From Stutzerimonas stutzeri RCH2 (GTDB lineage Bacteria > Pseudomonadota > Gammaproteobacteria > Pseudomonadales > Pseudomonadaceae): DNA of 64,000 nt. The notes beneath the pieces were generated by a model that was given only the letters and a program-made list of their open reading frames with translations, searched no databases and was not told the origin of the DNA. The stretch is taken from positions 62,001-126,000 of the forward strand of contig NC_019936.1 in the NCBI RefSeq assembly GCF_000327065.1, in the 5' to 3' direction. Both the position numbers and the translations under genes were made by a program. How positions within the stretch are numbered: the first letter of the stretch is position 1; each line of letters opens with the position of its first letter. Below, piece after piece: positions 28,952-39,349 of the stretch.

Positions 28952-30097
28952 TCAGAACACCCTCCGGCCCTGGCGCCAGACCTGGCCGATCACCGGCTGG
29001 CCGTTGTGTACCTGCGCCTGCACCAGGTCCGCGCGCAGGCCGACGGCGATCTCGCCACGATCATCCAGCCCGGCCGCGCGCGCCGGCGCCAGGCTGATGG
29101 TGGCGATGGCGCGCGGCAGGTCGTAGCCGTTGTCCTGCTCGGCCAGGCCCAGCGCCGCCTGCAGCAGGCTGGCCGGGTAGTAGTCGCTGGAGAGGATGTC
29201 CAGCACGCCGCGTTGCGCCAGGTCGGCAGCGGCGATGTTGCCCGAGTGCGAGCCGCCGCGAACGATGTTCGGCGCGCCCATCAGCACCTTCAGCCCGCGC
29301 GCGTGGCTGGCCTCGGCGGCCTCGAAGGTGGTCGGGAATTCGGCGATGGCCATGCCGTAGTCGGCCGACTCAGTAACGTGCTCCAGGGTCGCGTCGTCGT
29401 GGCTGGCCAGCGCCAGCTCGCGGCTGCGGCAGATGTCGACGATAGCCGCACGCTGCTGGTCGCTATGCCGCGCCGAGTTGGCCAGCTGCTCGCTGACGAA
29501 GCGATCCATCTCCGCCGGGCTCAGGTGGTACTTGCCCATGTAGTACTCGCGGTACTTCTCCATGCGCGCGAACTGGCGCTGGCCCGGCGCGTGGTCCATC
29601 ACCGAGACCAGCTGCACCAGCGGCTGCTCGACCAGCTCGCGGAACAGCTCCAGGCACTGCGGATGGCTGACTTCGCAGCGCAGGTGCAGGCGGTGTTCGG
29701 CGCGGGTCTGCCCGGCCGCTTCGGCCGCGGCGATGGCCTCGAGCATTACGCCGAGCTGCTGCATGCGCTTGCCCTTGGGATTGATGTCGCCGATCGACAG
29801 CGCATCGAACACCGTGGTGATGCCGGCGGCGACGATCTGCGCGTCATGGGTCAGCACTGCCGAGGCGGATGGCCAGTCGACGCCGGGGCGCGGGCTCATG
29901 TGCTTTTCCAGATTGTCGGTGTGCAGCTCCACCAGCCCCGGCAGCAGCAGGGCGCCGTCCAGGTCCTGGGCCTGCGGCAGACTGCTGGCGCCTGCGCTGA
30001 TGTCGGCGATCAGGCCGTCGCGAATCAGCAGGCTGCCGTGGATCACCTGATCGGCCAGTACCAGCCGGGCGTTGCTGAGTATCTGTTCAGCTGGCAT
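28952..30097 (-). CDS. phnM: Alpha-D-ribose 1-methylphosphonate 5-triphosphate diphosphatase
   Basis: 381-residue amidohydrolase that removes pyrophosphate from the triphosphate made by PhnGHIL, giving the substrate for Phn[25 protein letters not shown] holds the metal His near the amidohydrolase start, and [11 protein letters not shown] and [18 protein letters not shown] supply other conserved elements. Overlap of 11 bp with phnL shows tight coupling. Confidence 0.96.
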   Translation of the reverse strand: MPAEQILSNARLVLADQVIHGSLLIRDGLIADISAGASSLPQAQDLDGALLLPGLVELHTDNLEKHMSPRPGVDWPSASAVLTHDAQIVAAGITTVFDALSIGDINPKGKRMQQLGVMLEAIAAAEAAGQTRAEHRLHLRCEVSHPQCLELFRELVEQPLVQLVSVMDHAPGQRQFARMEKYREYYMGKYHLSPAEMDRFVSEQLANSARHSDQQRAAIVDICRSRELALASHDDATLEHVTESADYGMAIAEFPTTFEAAEASHARGLKVLMGAPNIVRGGSHSGNIAAADLAQRGVLDILSSDYYPASLLQAALGLAEQDNGYDLPRAIATISLAPARAAGLDDRGEIAVGLRADLVQAQVHNGQPVIGQVWRQGRRVF

Positions 30098-30791
30098 GGG
30101 CCAGGTCCTCCTGCGTCATGTCCAGGTAACGGTCGGCGACTGCCTCGCGGATCGCGCGGTCGTGGAAGATGCCGATCAGCGCGCTGCCGGCCGCCTTGGC
30201 CTCGTCGATCAGTTCCAGCACCACGCGGGCGTTGGCTTCGTCCAGCGAGGCGGTGGGTTCGTCGAGCAGCATCACCGGCCAGCTCACCATGAAGCCGCGC
30301 GCCAGGTTGACGCGTTGCTGCTCGCCGCCGGAAAAGGTGCCGGGGGCGAGCTGCCAGAGCCGTTCGGGAATGTTCAGCCGGGTCAGCAGCGCCTTGGCCC
30401 GCGCCTCGGCGTCGGCACGCGTCCAGCCGCGCGCCAGCGCCGGTTCCATCACCACCTCCAGCGCCGGCACCCGCGGGATCACCCGCAGGAACTGGCTGAC
30501 GTAGCCCAGCGTCTGCCGGCGCACGGCGAGTACCTGGCGCGGCTCGGCGCCGACCAGCTCCAGCCAGTCGCCGGCATGGCGGATGCGGATGCTGCCGCCG
30601 GCGGGCAGGTAGTTGCCGTACAGCGTGCGCAGCAGGGTCGACTTGCCGGCGCCGGACTGGCCGTGCAGCACCAGGCATTCGCCGGCCGCGACGGTGAAGC
30701 TCAGCCCGCGCAGCACCTGCAGGCTGACGCCGTGCTGCTGGTGCAGGGTGAAGGTCTTGGCGAGGTCACGGACCTCGATCAGCGTGTTCAT
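30087..30791 (-). CDS. phnL: C-P lyase ABC-type ATPase PhnL
   Basis: 234 residues with Walker [10 protein letters not shown], signature [10 protein letters not shown] and Walker [11 protein letters not shown]. Although it looks like a transport ATPase it belongs to the C-P lyase core pathway, where PhnGHI with PhnL couple ATP to the phosphonate. I chose the second Met ([13 protein letters not shown]), which has AAGGA about 7 nt upstream and matches the E. coli start; an ATG overlapping the phnK stop is possible too. Confidence 0.94.
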   Translation of the reverse strand: MNTLIEVRDLAKTFTLHQQHGVSLQVLRGLSFTVAAGECLVLHGQSGAGKSTLLRTLYGNYLPAGGSIRIRHAGDWLELVGAEPRQVLAVRRQTLGYVSQFLRVIPRVPALEVVMEPALARGWTRADAEARAKALLTRLNIPERLWQLAPGTFSGGEQQRVNLARGFMVSWPVMLLDEPTASLDEANARVVLELIDEAKAAGSALIGIFHDRAIREAVADRYLDMTQEDLAHAS

Positions 30792-30802
30792 GGCGGATTC
30801 CT

Positions 30803-31615
30803 TCATGGCTGCAGCACCGAGGACACCAGCAGCTGCGTATAGGGGTGCTGCGGGTCGTCGAGGATCTGGTCGGTCAGGCCGGCCTCCACCACTCGCGAGC
30901 GGCGCATCACCATCAGCCGGTCGGCCAGCAGGCGCGCCACGGCGAGGTCGTGGGTCACGATCACCACCGCCAGATCCAGCTCGCGCACCAGCCCGCGCAG
31001 GAGGTCGAGCAGACGTGCCTGCACCGACACGTCGAGGCCGCCGGTGGGCTCGTCCATGAACACCAGCTTCGGACTGGAAACCAGATTGCGGGCGATCTGC
31101 AGGCGCTGCTGCATGCCGCCGGAGAAGGTCCGCGGCAGGTCGTCGATGCGCGCCGGGTCGATCTCCACCTGTTGCAGCCAATCCAGCCCGGCGGCGCGCA
31201 GCTGACCGTAATGCCTGACGCCCTGGGCCATCAGCCGCTCGCCGATGTTGGCGCCGGCGGAAACGCCCATGCGCAGGCCGTCGCGCGGGTTCTGTTCGAC
31301 GAAGCCCCATTCGGTGCGCAGCAGCGTGCGCCGCTCAGCCTCGCTGGCGGCGTAGAGGTCGAGCCAGTCGCCGGCAGCATCGCGGTACTGCACGCTGCCG
31401 CGATCCGGCGGGCAGCGGCCGCAGAGCAGCGAGAGCAGGGTGGACTTGCCCGAGCCGGACTCGCCGACGATGCCCAGCACTTCGCCGGGGTAAAGGTCGA
31501 AGGACACGCCCTGGCAGCCCTTGTCCGGGCCGTACAGGCGGGTCAGGTCGCGCACCGCGAACAGCGGCTCGGTGCTGACGCTTGCGGCGGGCAGCAGCTG
31601 TTCGGCGGCGCTCAT
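30803..31615 (-). CDS. phnK: C-P lyase ABC-type ATPase PhnK
   Basis: 270 residues with Walker [10 protein letters not shown], signature [10 protein letters not shown] and Walker [13 protein letters not shown]. In E. coli PhnK binds the PhnGHIJ core and is needed for C-P cleavage. The start overlaps the phnJ stop as ATGA and its stop overlaps a possible phnL start. There is a short N-terminal extension ([17 protein letters not shown]) compared with E. coli. Confidence 0.95.
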   Translation of the reverse strand: MSAAEQLLPAASVSTEPLFAVRDLTRLYGPDKGCQGVSFDLYPGEVLGIVGESGSGKSTLLSLLCGRCPPDRGSVQYRDAAGDWLDLYAASEAERRTLLRTEWGFVEQNPRDGLRMGVSAGANIGERLMAQGVRHYGQLRAAGLDWLQQVEIDPARIDDLPRTFSGGMQQRLQIARNLVSSPKLVFMDEPTGGLDVSVQARLLDLLRGLVRELDLAVVIVTHDLAVARLLADRLMVMRRSRVVEAGLTDQILDDPQHPYTQLLVSSVLQP

Positions 31616-32481
31616 GGGCGGTTCTCCTGTTGCTGGGCGCGCTGCGCGCAATAGTCGGTATCCGAGCAGACGAACTGCTTGCTGCCGGCGTCGTCGACGA
31701 TCAGTTCGTCGAGGTAGGAATCGCCGCTGCCGCAGATGGCGCAGCACTGCTCCCATTGCTGGATCTGGAACGGGTGATCCTCGAAATCCAGGCTGACCAC
31801 GCGGGTGTACGGCGGCACGGCGTAGAGGCGCTTCTCGCGGCCGGCGCCGAACAGCATCAGCGCCGGGCTGCGGTCCAGCTTGGGGTTGTCGAATTTGGGA
31901 ATCGGCGAGGGATCCATCACGTAGCGCCCGTCCACCGTTACCGGGTAGGCGTAGCTGGTGGCGATGTGGCCGAAGGTGGCGATGTCCTCGTAGAGCTTCA
32001 CGTGCATCACGCCGTAGTCGCCCAGCGCGTGCATGGTGCGCGTCTCGGTTTCCGACGGCTCGATGAAGCGCAGCGGCTCGGGAATCGGCACCTGGTAGAC
32101 CATGATCTGCCCGGCGGCGAGCGGCGTTTCCGGGATGCGGTGGCGGGTCTGGATCACCGTCGCCGCGGGGGTGCGCTCGGTGGTGGCGACCCCGGCGGTG
32201 CGGGCGAAGAAGCGGCGGATCGACACCGCGTTGGTGGTGTCGTCGGCGCCTTGGTCGATCACCTTGAGCACGTCGTCGGCGCCGAGAATGGCCGCGGTCA
32301 GCTGCATGCCGCCGGTGCCCCAGCCGTAGGGCAGCGGCATCTCGCGGCCGCCGAAGGGCACTTGATAGCCGGGAATGGCGACCGCCTTGAGCAGCGCGCG
32401 GCGGATCATGCGCTTGGTCTGTTCGTCGAGGTAGGCGAAGTTGTAGCCCGCCTCGCTGGCGGGGATGGCGTGGGCATTCAT
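31612..32481 (-). CDS. phnJ: Carbon-phosphorus lyase, radical SAM subunit
   Basis: 289 residues. PhnJ uses a [4Fe-4S] cluster and S-adenosylmethionine to cleave the C-P bond of ribose 1-alkylphosphonate 5-phosphate. The C-x2-C-x21-C-x5-C pattern is complete (CAIC in QCCAICGSG, then VCSDTDYC), so both cluster ligands and the thiyl Cys are present. The start overlaps phnI by ATGA. The key residues indicate a functional enzyme. Confidence 0.97.
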   Translation of the reverse strand: MNAHAIPASEAGYNFAYLDEQTKRMIRRALLKAVAIPGYQVPFGGREMPLPYGWGTGGMQLTAAILGADDVLKVIDQGADDTTNAVSIRRFFARTAGVATTERTPAATVIQTRHRIPETPLAAGQIMVYQVPIPEPLRFIEPSETETRTMHALGDYGVMHVKLYEDIATFGHIATSYAYPVTVDGRYVMDPSPIPKFDNPKLDRSPALMLFGAGREKRLYAVPPYTRVVSLDFEDHPFQIQQWEQCCAICGSGDSYLDELIVDDAGSKQFVCSDTDYCAQRAQQQENRP

Positions 32482-33587
32482 GCGCGTTTCTCCTTCGCTG
32501 GCGTCTCGGCGAGCGATTCGGTCTGCTCGGCCTGCGGCTGGCGCAGCTTGCGGATCAGCTCCAGCTCGGATTGGAAGTCGACGTAGTGCGGCAGTTTCAG
32601 GTGCGAGACGAAGCCGGCAGCCTCGACGTTGTCGCAGTGCATCAGGACGAATTCCTCCTGCTGCGCCGGGCCCTGCACCTCCTCGCCGTACTCGCCGGCA
32701 CGCAGTGCGCGGTCGACCAGCGCCATGCCCATCGCCTTGCGCTCGGCATAACCGAAGGCCAGGCCGTAGCCACGGGTGAACTGCGCCTGCGCGGCGCTCT
32801 CGCCGACGAACTGGTTGACCATCTCGCACTCGGTCAGCTCGATCTCGCCGAGGCAGACCGGGAAGCCCAGCTCCTGCGGCTCGATCCAGACCTCGGCGGT
32901 GCCGATGCGAATCTCGCCGGCGAACGGGTGGTTGCGGCCGTAGCCGCGCTGGGTCGAATAGCCCAGCGCCAGGAGAAAGCCCTCGTCGCCGCGCGCCAGT
33001 GCCTGCAGGCGTTCGGCGCGGCTGCAGGGCAACTCCAGTGGCTCGCGGGTGAGGTCCGGCACCGGCTCGCCGCGGTCGATTTCCGGCGTCATCAGGCCTT
33101 CCTCTCCGAGCAGGCCGAGTACGCGGGGGCAGTTGCTCAGCGTGGCGCTGGCATCCACCTGCGGGCCGGGGCGTTCGCCTTCGGCGAGCAGGGCGAAATC
33201 GAGCAGGCGGTGGGTGTAGTCGAAGGTCGGGCCGAGCAACTGGCCGCCGGGCACGTCCTTGAAGGTCGCCGAGATGCGCCGGCTGAGCTGCATGGCGCCG
33301 GTGTCCAGCGGCAGGCTCTCGGCGAAGCGTGGCAGCGTGGTGCGGTAGGCGCGCAAGAGGAAGATCGCCTCGACCAGATCGCCGGCGGCCTGCTTGATCG
33401 CCAGCGCGGCGAGTTCCTCGTCGTACAGCGAGCCTTCGCTCATCACCCGCGCCACGGCGAGCGGCAGCTGCTGGCGAATCTGCTCGACGCCGAGTTCGGC
33501 GATGCCGGTGTCACCGCGGCGCTTCTTCGCCAGCAGCGCGTGGGCGTTGTCGATGGCCTGTTCGCCACCCTTGACCGCGACGTACAT
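32478..33587 (-). CDS. phnI: C-P lyase core subunit PhnI
   Basis: 369 residues, MYVAVKGGEQAIDNAHALLA at the start, typical of PhnI, the nucleosidase subunit that with PhnGHL swaps the adenine of ATP for phosphonate. GEEGLMTPEIDRGEP and QEEFVLMHCDNVEAAGFVSHLKLPHYVDFQSEL are conserved. Its ATG overlaps the phnH stop by one base (TGATG). The C-terminus carries a charged tail (AEQTESLAETPAKEKRA). Confidence 0.96.
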   Translation of the reverse strand: MYVAVKGGEQAIDNAHALLAKKRRGDTGIAELGVEQIRQQLPLAVARVMSEGSLYDEELAALAIKQAAGDLVEAIFLLRAYRTTLPRFAESLPLDTGAMQLSRRISATFKDVPGGQLLGPTFDYTHRLLDFALLAEGERPGPQVDASATLSNCPRVLGLLGEEGLMTPEIDRGEPVPDLTREPLELPCSRAERLQALARGDEGFLLALGYSTQRGYGRNHPFAGEIRIGTAEVWIEPQELGFPVCLGEIELTECEMVNQFVGESAAQAQFTRGYGLAFGYAERKAMGMALVDRALRAGEYGEEVQGPAQQEEFVLMHCDNVEAAGFVSHLKLPHYVDFQSELELIRKLRQPQAEQTESLAETPAKEKRA

Positions 33588-34195
33588 CAGGCCACCTCCT
33601 GCAGCGAATCGCCGATGCGCGTGCTGCGCGGCAGGCCGAGCACTTCGCCATCGGCGCAGATCAGCGCGTCCAGCCCGCGCGGGAAGTCGTTGCGTGCGGC
33701 GCGCTGCTGCCAGAACGCCGGCGCCAGCGGCAGGCCGACCAGGCGGCTGCCGTCGATACCCGGGCCCTGCCAGCTCAGTGCCGGGCCGCGGTCGAGGTGC
33801 TCCAGCTGGATCAGCAATGTGCAGGACTGGTCCGGGTAGCGTTCGCTGCCGGCGTAGAAGCCGGAGAGGTCGTCCAGGGCGGCGGCGTCGAGCAGGGCGA
33901 ACATGGCCTCCCCGCGTGTCTCGACAATTGGGCAGCCACAGTGGAAGGCCAGGTTGGTGCGGATTGCCGGGGTGTCGAAGGCCGGCGCCAGCCACAGCGG
34001 CGTGTCGTTATCCAGCAGGCTCAGGCACAGCGCGTAGCCGGCAGCCTGCAGTGGCTCGATGGCGGCGACGCTGACCAGCGGCTGGCGCGTGCCCGGTTCG
34101 GACAAGGCCTTGAGCGCGGCGCGAAAGCACTTCTGCGCGTCCAGCACCGGGTCGGCGAAAGCGGCCTGCAACAGGTCGGATGGGGCGCGATGCAT
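33587..34195 (-). CDS. phnH: C-P lyase core subunit PhnH
   Basis: 202 residues, close to E. coli PhnH (194). LLQAAFADPVLDAQKCFRAALKALSEPG is the family start and RALDALICADGEVLGLPRSTRI lies near the end. It forms part of the PhnGHIJ core. The start overlaps the end of phnG and the stop meets phnI, so the core genes are coupled in the order G-H-I-J-K-L-M. Confidence 0.95.
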   Translation of the reverse strand: MHRAPSDLLQAAFADPVLDAQKCFRAALKALSEPGTRQPLVSVAAIEPLQAAGYALCLSLLDNDTPLWLAPAFDTPAIRTNLAFHCGCPIVETRGEAMFALLDAAALDDLSGFYAGSERYPDQSCTLLIQLEHLDRGPALSWQGPGIDGSRLVGLPLAPAFWQQRAARNDFPRGLDALICADGEVLGLPRSTRIGDSLQEVA

Positions 34196-34641
34196 CAGTC
34201 TTCTCCTCGCAGCAGCGTGAAGAACTCCACGCGGGTAGTGGCGGTTTCGGCAGCTTGTTGCGCGGCGCGTCGGGCCTGCGCGGCGGCCAGCGGTTCGATC
34301 AGCTCGGCGAGCCAGCGGCTTTGTTGCGGGCCTTGCAGATGGGCATCGGCGAGGGCGGCGAGCTCGGCCTGGCGCTTGTCGCGACCGGCGCGGTAGCTGT
34401 AGCCGGTGCTGCCATCGGCCAGGCGCACCACGCAGCGGGTGACGCTCATCTCGCCGAGGTTGAACGGCGCGCCGGTGCCGCCCATGCGGCCGCGCACCAA
34501 GGTCATGCCGATTTCCGCCGGGCGGATCAGCTGGTAGGCGCAGTCGCGCAGGGCGCTCTCGAAAGGCGCCAGTTCGGCGGCACTGGCGCGGGCCAGTACG
34601 GCCATCCAGCGCTGGCGTGGGGATTGTTCGCGGGTGTGCAT
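34195..34641 (-). CDS. phnG: C-P lyase core subunit PhnG
   Basis: 148 residues, MHTREQSPRQRWMAVLARA at the chosen start, which parallels E. coli PhnG (MHADTATRQHWMSVL). GGTGAPFNLGEMSVTRCVVRL and GRDKRQAELAALADA are conserved. GGAG lies 8 nt before this ATG. An alternative ATG four codons earlier overlaps the phnF stop. Confidence 0.93.
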   Translation of the reverse strand: MHTREQSPRQRWMAVLARASAAELAPFESALRDCAYQLIRPAEIGMTLVRGRMGGTGAPFNLGEMSVTRCVVRLADGSTGYSYRAGRDKRQAELAALADAHLQGPQQSRWLAELIEPLAAAQARRAAQQAAETATTRVEFFTLLRGED

Positions 34642-34652
34642 GGGGTTCTCCA

Positions 34653-35360
34653 TCAGGTGGCGACCTGGTATTGGAAGCGGTCGGAACGGCTGGCCGAGAG
34701 GGCGATCTCCAGCGGTCGGCCGCTGGCGTCGCAGGACAGGGTGAACACCGACAGCAGCGGCATGCGCAGGGGCATCAGCAGCTGTGCGGCCTCGTCGCGA
34801 TCGGCCAGGCGCGCGCCGATCAGGCTGAAACGGCGCGTCAGCGGCAGGCCGCGTTCGCCGAGGTAGCGGCGCAACGAGCCGCCCTGGTAGTCGGCGAGCA
34901 GTTCGGCGTGGCTGGCGCAGTAGCGGTGGCGGATCAGGCTGACCGGCTCACCGTCGAGCAGGCGCAGGGTGCTCAGCTCGATCAGCGCGGCGCCCTCGGC
35001 CAGTTGCAGGTGGCGCGCTTCCTCGGCACTGGCGCTGAGCTGGCGGCGCTCGAGCAGGCGCGCCTCGGTGCGCACGCCGAGGGCGGCCAGCGCATCGCTG
35101 TAGGCGCTGTCGGCCTGCAGCGGATAGACCAGCGGGCGTTGCAGCACCTGCGTGCCCTTGCCCTGGCGGCGCAGCAGGCGGCCCTCGTTGATCAGCTCGT
35201 CGACGGCGCGGCGCAGGGTGTGGCGGTTGACCGCGAAGCGCCGCGCCAGCTGCATCTCGCCAGGCAGGAAGTCGCCGATGCGGTAGTGGCGCAGCTCGCC
35301 GCGCAGCACCTGGGCCAGTTCGAGGTAAAGCGGTTCGCTGGGTTGTCTAGACAACTGCAT
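34653..35360 (-). CDS. phnF: GntR/HutC-family regulator of phosphonate genes
   Basis: 235 residues. The GntR winged helix near the N-terminus includes GDFLPGEMQLARRFAVNRHTLRRAVDELINEGRLLRRQGKGT, followed by a UTRA ligand domain, the HutC/PhnF build. It lies in the operon between phnE and phnG. A perfect GTTGTCTAGACAAC palindrome covers codons 2-6, which suggests autoregulation. The start is uncertain: a GTG seven codons earlier has a weak GAGG, and the ATG I list has no good ribosome site. Confidence 0.93.
   Translation of the reverse strand: MQLSRQPSEPLYLELAQVLRGELRHYRIGDFLPGEMQLARRFAVNRHTLRRAVDELINEGRLLRRQGKGTQVLQRPLVYPLQADSAYSDALAALGVRTEARLLERRQLSASAEEARHLQLAEGAALIELSTLRLLDGEPVSLIRHRYCASHAELLADYQGGSLRRYLGERGLPLTRRFSLIGARLADRDEAAQLLMPLRMPLLSVFTLSCDASGRPLEIALSASRSDRFQYQVAT
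35342..35355. promoter_or_regulatory. Candidate PhnF operator inside the phnF 5' end
   Basis: GTTGTCTAGACAAC is a perfect 14-bp palindrome. HutC/PhnF-type regulators bind TGxxTAGACA-like palindromes. A second copy of GTCTAGAC is at 38181-38188 upstream of phnC, and the only GntR gene nearby is phnF, so the assignment is inferred from pairing and family. Binding here could block the phnF-P part of the transcript. Confidence 0.65.
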
Positions 35361-35395
35361 GGTTTTTTTCGAGAGGCGCACAGCGCCTCACTCCG

Positions 35396-36190
35396 TCAGA
35401 TGAAGAGCTTGCGCAGGCGTTGGGAGCACAGGTCGATCAGGCTCACCACGGCGATGATGATCAGCAGCAGGGCGGCGGTCTGGCCGAACTGGAAACCGCG
35501 GATGGCTTCCCAGAGGATCACGCCGATGCCGCCGGCGCCGACCATGCCGACCACCGTGGCCGAGCGTACGTTGGATTCGAAGCGGTACAGCGAGTAGGAA
35601 ATCCACAGCGGCAGTACCTGCGGAATCACCCCGAAGATGACTTCCTGCAGCGCACTGGCACCGGTGGCGCGCACGCCTTCCACCGGGCCTGGCTCGATGG
35701 CTTCCACCGCCTCGGCGAACAGCTTGGCGAGCACGCCGGTGGTGCTGATCCACAGCGCCAGCACGCCGGCGAAGGGGCCGAGGCCGACGGCGACGACGAA
35801 GAGCATGGCGAAGACCATCTCGTTGATCGACCGGCAGGCATCCATCAGCCGGCGCACCGGCTGGTAGACCCACCAGGGCACGATGTTCTCGGAGCTGAGA
35901 ATGCCGAGCGGGATGGCGCAGACGATCGCCAGCAGGGTGCCCCAGAGGGCGATGTGCACCGTGGTGATCATCTCCTTGAGGTACAGCTGCCAGTTGCTGA
36001 AGTCCGGCGGGAAGAAGTCGGCGGCAAAGGTCGCCATGTTGGCGCTGTCACGAATCAGCAGCAGCGGATTCATCTCCGCGCCCTGCCAGGACCAGGCCAG
36101 TACGGCCAGGCACAGGCCCCAGCCGAGCAGGCGCAACCAGCTGCGCTTGTCGTTGCCCGCCAACGGCGGTGTAGTGCTCAGAGTGGTCAT
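35396..36190 (-). CDS. phnE: Phosphonate ABC transporter permease
   Basis: 264 residues, inner membrane. A soluble tail is followed by about six helices, with the permease EAA-type loop in [34 protein letters not shown], which contacts the PhnC ATPase. The family has PhnE as a dimer. A single intact phnE is present. It lies 15 bp upstream of the GTG start for phnF, third gene of the operon after phnC and phnD. Confidence 0.95.
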   Translation of the reverse strand: MTTLSTTPPLAGNDKRSWLRLLGWGLCLAVLAWSWQGAEMNPLLLIRDSANMATFAADFFPPDFSNWQLYLKEMITTVHIALWGTLLAIVCAIPLGILSSENIVPWWVYQPVRRLMDACRSINEMVFAMLFVVAVGLGPFAGVLALWISTTGVLAKLFAEAVEAIEPGPVEGVRATGASALQEVIFGVIPQVLPLWISYSLYRFESNVRSATVVGMVGAGGIGVILWEAIRGFQFGQTAALLLIIIAVVSLIDLCSQRLRKLFI

Positions 36191-36252
36191 GTTCGGTTCT
36201 CACAAACGGCACGGACGGGGGCGTGGCGCCAGCGCGCCGCGCCCGGCGTTGC

Positions 36253-37257
36253 TCAGCTGGCCTTGGCGGTCGCTGTCTTCTGCTCGCGCTCGGCCATGCG
36301 CTGCTCCAGCTTGGCCAGCTCCTGGTCGATGCCCTGCAGTTGCGCCTGGCGGTCGCTGTCGGAGAGCTTGCTGTCGGCGGCGACTTCGCTGCGCTTCTTG
36401 AACAGCTCCAGCTGGCGGATCGGCAGCAGCTGGTCGTTGTCGGAGGCGCGGAACGGTGCCCACTGCAGGCCGGCGAGGATTTCCTTCTCGGCCGGCTTGG
36501 CGCCGTAGCTCATGAAGAACTCGCGCAGCCTGTTCTTCTGCTCGTCGCTCAGGTTCTTGCGCCACACCAGCGGGTCGGCCGGGATCAGCGGCGAGGTCCA
36601 GACGATCTTCAGTTGCGCGGCCTTGTCCGGCGCGGTGATCTCAAGACGCTCCATGCCTTCGCTGTTGAAGGTGCCGACGTCGACCTGCTTGTTCGCCACC
36701 GACAGCGCGTTCACTTCGTGGCTGCCGTTGAGGCTGCGCTTGAAGGCCTGGCCGGCGTCGACCTTGCTCTTGGCGAACACGTAATAGCCGGGCACCAGGT
36801 AGCCGGAGGTGGAGTTCGGGTCGCCGTTGGCGAAGGTCAGGCTCTTGGCGTTCTTCAGCACGTCCTCGACGGAGTTCAGGGCGCTGTCCCTGTGCACGAT
36901 CAGATGGCTGTAGTAGCCCGGGCTGCCGTTGGCGGCGACGGTCTGCGCGAAGATTTCGCCGCCGGCGCGATCCACCGCTTCCATCGCCGACTTGTTGCCG
37001 TACCAGGCCAGATCGACCTTGTCGAAGCGCATGCCCTGGATTACGCCGGCGTAGTCGGGTGCGAAGAAGGCCTTCACCTCGTAGCCGGTCTGCTTGCTCA
37101 TGTCGGCGAGGAAGGGGTCCCAGACGCTGCGCAGGTTCTGTGAGGACTCGGTGGAAATGATGCCGAAGGTGATGGTCTCGGCGGCCTGGGCGGTGCCGAA
37201 CATCGCACCGGCGAGCAGCGTGGAGGCGGCGAGGGCGCGGCTGAAGCGTTTCAACAT
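36253..37257 (-). CDS. phnD: Phosphonate-binding periplasmic protein
   Basis: 334 residues with a signal peptide (MLKRFSRALAASTLLAGAMFGTAQAAE). ITFGIISTESSQNLRSVWDPFLADMSKQTG is the PhnD-type start, and PDYAGVIQGMRFDKVDLAWYGNKSA and LTFANGDPNSTSGYLVPGYY shape the phosphonate pocket. The C-terminal tail from SEVAADSKLSDSDRQAQLQGI onward is charged and coiled. AGGAG lies 8 nt before the ATG; an earlier GTG in frame is less likely. Confidence 0.96.
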   Translation of the reverse strand: MLKRFSRALAASTLLAGAMFGTAQAAETITFGIISTESSQNLRSVWDPFLADMSKQTGYEVKAFFAPDYAGVIQGMRFDKVDLAWYGNKSAMEAVDRAGGEIFAQTVAANGSPGYYSHLIVHRDSALNSVEDVLKNAKSLTFANGDPNSTSGYLVPGYYVFAKSKVDAGQAFKRSLNGSHEVNALSVANKQVDVGTFNSEGMERLEITAPDKAAQLKIVWTSPLIPADPLVWRKNLSDEQKNRLREFFMSYGAKPAEKEILAGLQWAPFRASDNDQLLPIRQLELFKKRSEVAADSKLSDSDRQAQLQGIDQELAKLEQRMAEREQKTATAKAS

Positions 37258-37305
37258 GGAGGTCACTCCTTGGGTGTGGCGTTGGTTGTCGGGTCGGCGG
37301 GCGGC

Positions 37306-38136
37306 TCAGCCGTTGACCAGCTGCAACTGGCGCGGCTCGGCGCTACGGGCTCGGTCGGAGAACAGCAGGCTGGCGTCCAGATCGGCGCCGTAGAGATCGT
37401 TGAGCAGGCGGTCGCTGAGCGCCGCCGAGGGGCCGTCGTAATGGATGCGGCCGCCCTTGAGCGCCACGGCGCGCGAGCAGTAGCGCAGGGCGTAGTCGAC
37501 CTGATGCAGGGTTACCACCACGGTCTTGCCGTCCTGGCGGTTGATGTCGGCGAGGATTTCCATGACCTTGCGCGCCGACTCCGGGTCGAGCGAGGCGATC
37601 GGCTCGTCGGCGAGGATCACCTCGGCCTGCTGGGTCAGCGCACGGGCGATCGCCACCCGCTGCTGCTGGCCGCCGGAGAGCGTCGAGGCGCGCTGCGCGG
37701 CGCGCTCGGCCAGGCCAACGCGCTCCAGTGCGGCCATGGCCTGACGCTTCTGTTCGTCACTGAACATGCCCAGCGATCCGCGCCAGCGCGGCATGCGGCC
37801 GAGAAAGCCGAGCAGGACGTTGTCCAGCACGCTGAGCCGGGTGACCAGGTTGAACTGCTGGAAGATGTAGCCGATGTCGGCGCGCAGGCGGCGTACTTCG
37901 CCATGCAGACGGCCGGTGGCCTGCACCTCGCGGCCGAGCACCTCGATACGCCCGCCGGCTGAGCTGTCACAGCAGGCCAGTCCGGCCAGATGGCGCAACA
38001 GCGTGGACTTGCCGGAACCGGACGCGCCGATCAGCGCCACCATTTCACCGGGCTGTACCGCCAGGCCCAGGTCGAACAGCGCCTGCTTGCCGGCGAAGGT
38101 CTTGTTCAGTCGCTCGACTCGAATAGCCGCATTCAT
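37306..38136 (-). CDS. phnC: Phosphonate ABC transporter ATPase
   Basis: 276 residues with Walker [10 protein letters not shown], signature LSGGQQQR and Walker [13 protein letters not shown]. PhnC drives uptake of phosphonates with PhnE and PhnD. It is first in a minus-strand operon that runs without a clear break through phnP, 13 genes. A GTCTAGAC palindrome lies about 45 bp and Pho-box-like repeats about 92-120 bp upstream, consistent with control by PhnF and PhoB. Confidence 0.96.
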   Translation of the reverse strand: MNAAIRVERLNKTFAGKQALFDLGLAVQPGEMVALIGASGSGKSTLLRHLAGLACCDSSAGGRIEVLGREVQATGRLHGEVRRLRADIGYIFQQFNLVTRLSVLDNVLLGFLGRMPRWRGSLGMFSDEQKRQAMAALERVGLAERAAQRASTLSGGQQQRVAIARALTQQAEVILADEPIASLDPESARKVMEILADINRQDGKTVVVTLHQVDYALRYCSRAVALKGGRIHYDGPSAALSDRLLNDLYGADLDASLLFSDRARSAEPRQLQLVNG

Positions 38137-38177
38137 CGTCTTGCCCTCTCGTCTGCGCGGCCGGGGAGGTCGGCCAA

Positions 38178-38191
38178 CTTGTCTAGACGAG
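38178..38191. promoter_or_regulatory. Candidate PhnF operator upstream of phnC
   Basis: CTTGTCTAGACGAG: perfect 8-bp core GTCTAGAC with six of the seven possible base pairs intact. It matches the core of the perfect palindrome at the phnF 5' end. It lies between the Pho-box-like repeats and phnC, where a repressor could block transcription of the whole operon. Confidence 0.65.
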
Positions 38192-38228
38192 AAGGTAGCC
38201 AGGCTCTGTTGCAGTCCGACTAAGCGTC

Positions 38229-39176
<948 letters not shown>

Positions 39177-39247
39177 TCGGCTCCAATAAGCGTGGCGTGC
39201 AACGCGCCGCGCCTGCTGCATCCCCAGCAAACCGGCCGTCCAGACAT

Positions 39248-39304
39248 ATCGTTAACCCAAACGTAACGATTGCGTCCGCTGCTTGATTGATGACCCTTCG
39301 GTCA
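39248..39304. promoter_or_regulatory. Candidate operator region of the mdc operon
   Basis: ATCGTTA (39248-39254) and TAACGAT (39264-39270) form a dyad with a 9-nt spacer, about 80 bp before mdcA. TGACC (39291-39295) and GGTCA (39300-39304) form a second small dyad. LysR proteins bind T-N11-A dyads, so the first is a candidate MdcR site, with mdcR about 9.5 kb away at the other end of the cluster. Confidence 0.45.
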
Positions 39305-39349
39305 CATCCCTACTGTGCGCTCCACAAGCGGAAAAACTGTGGAGTCGCC

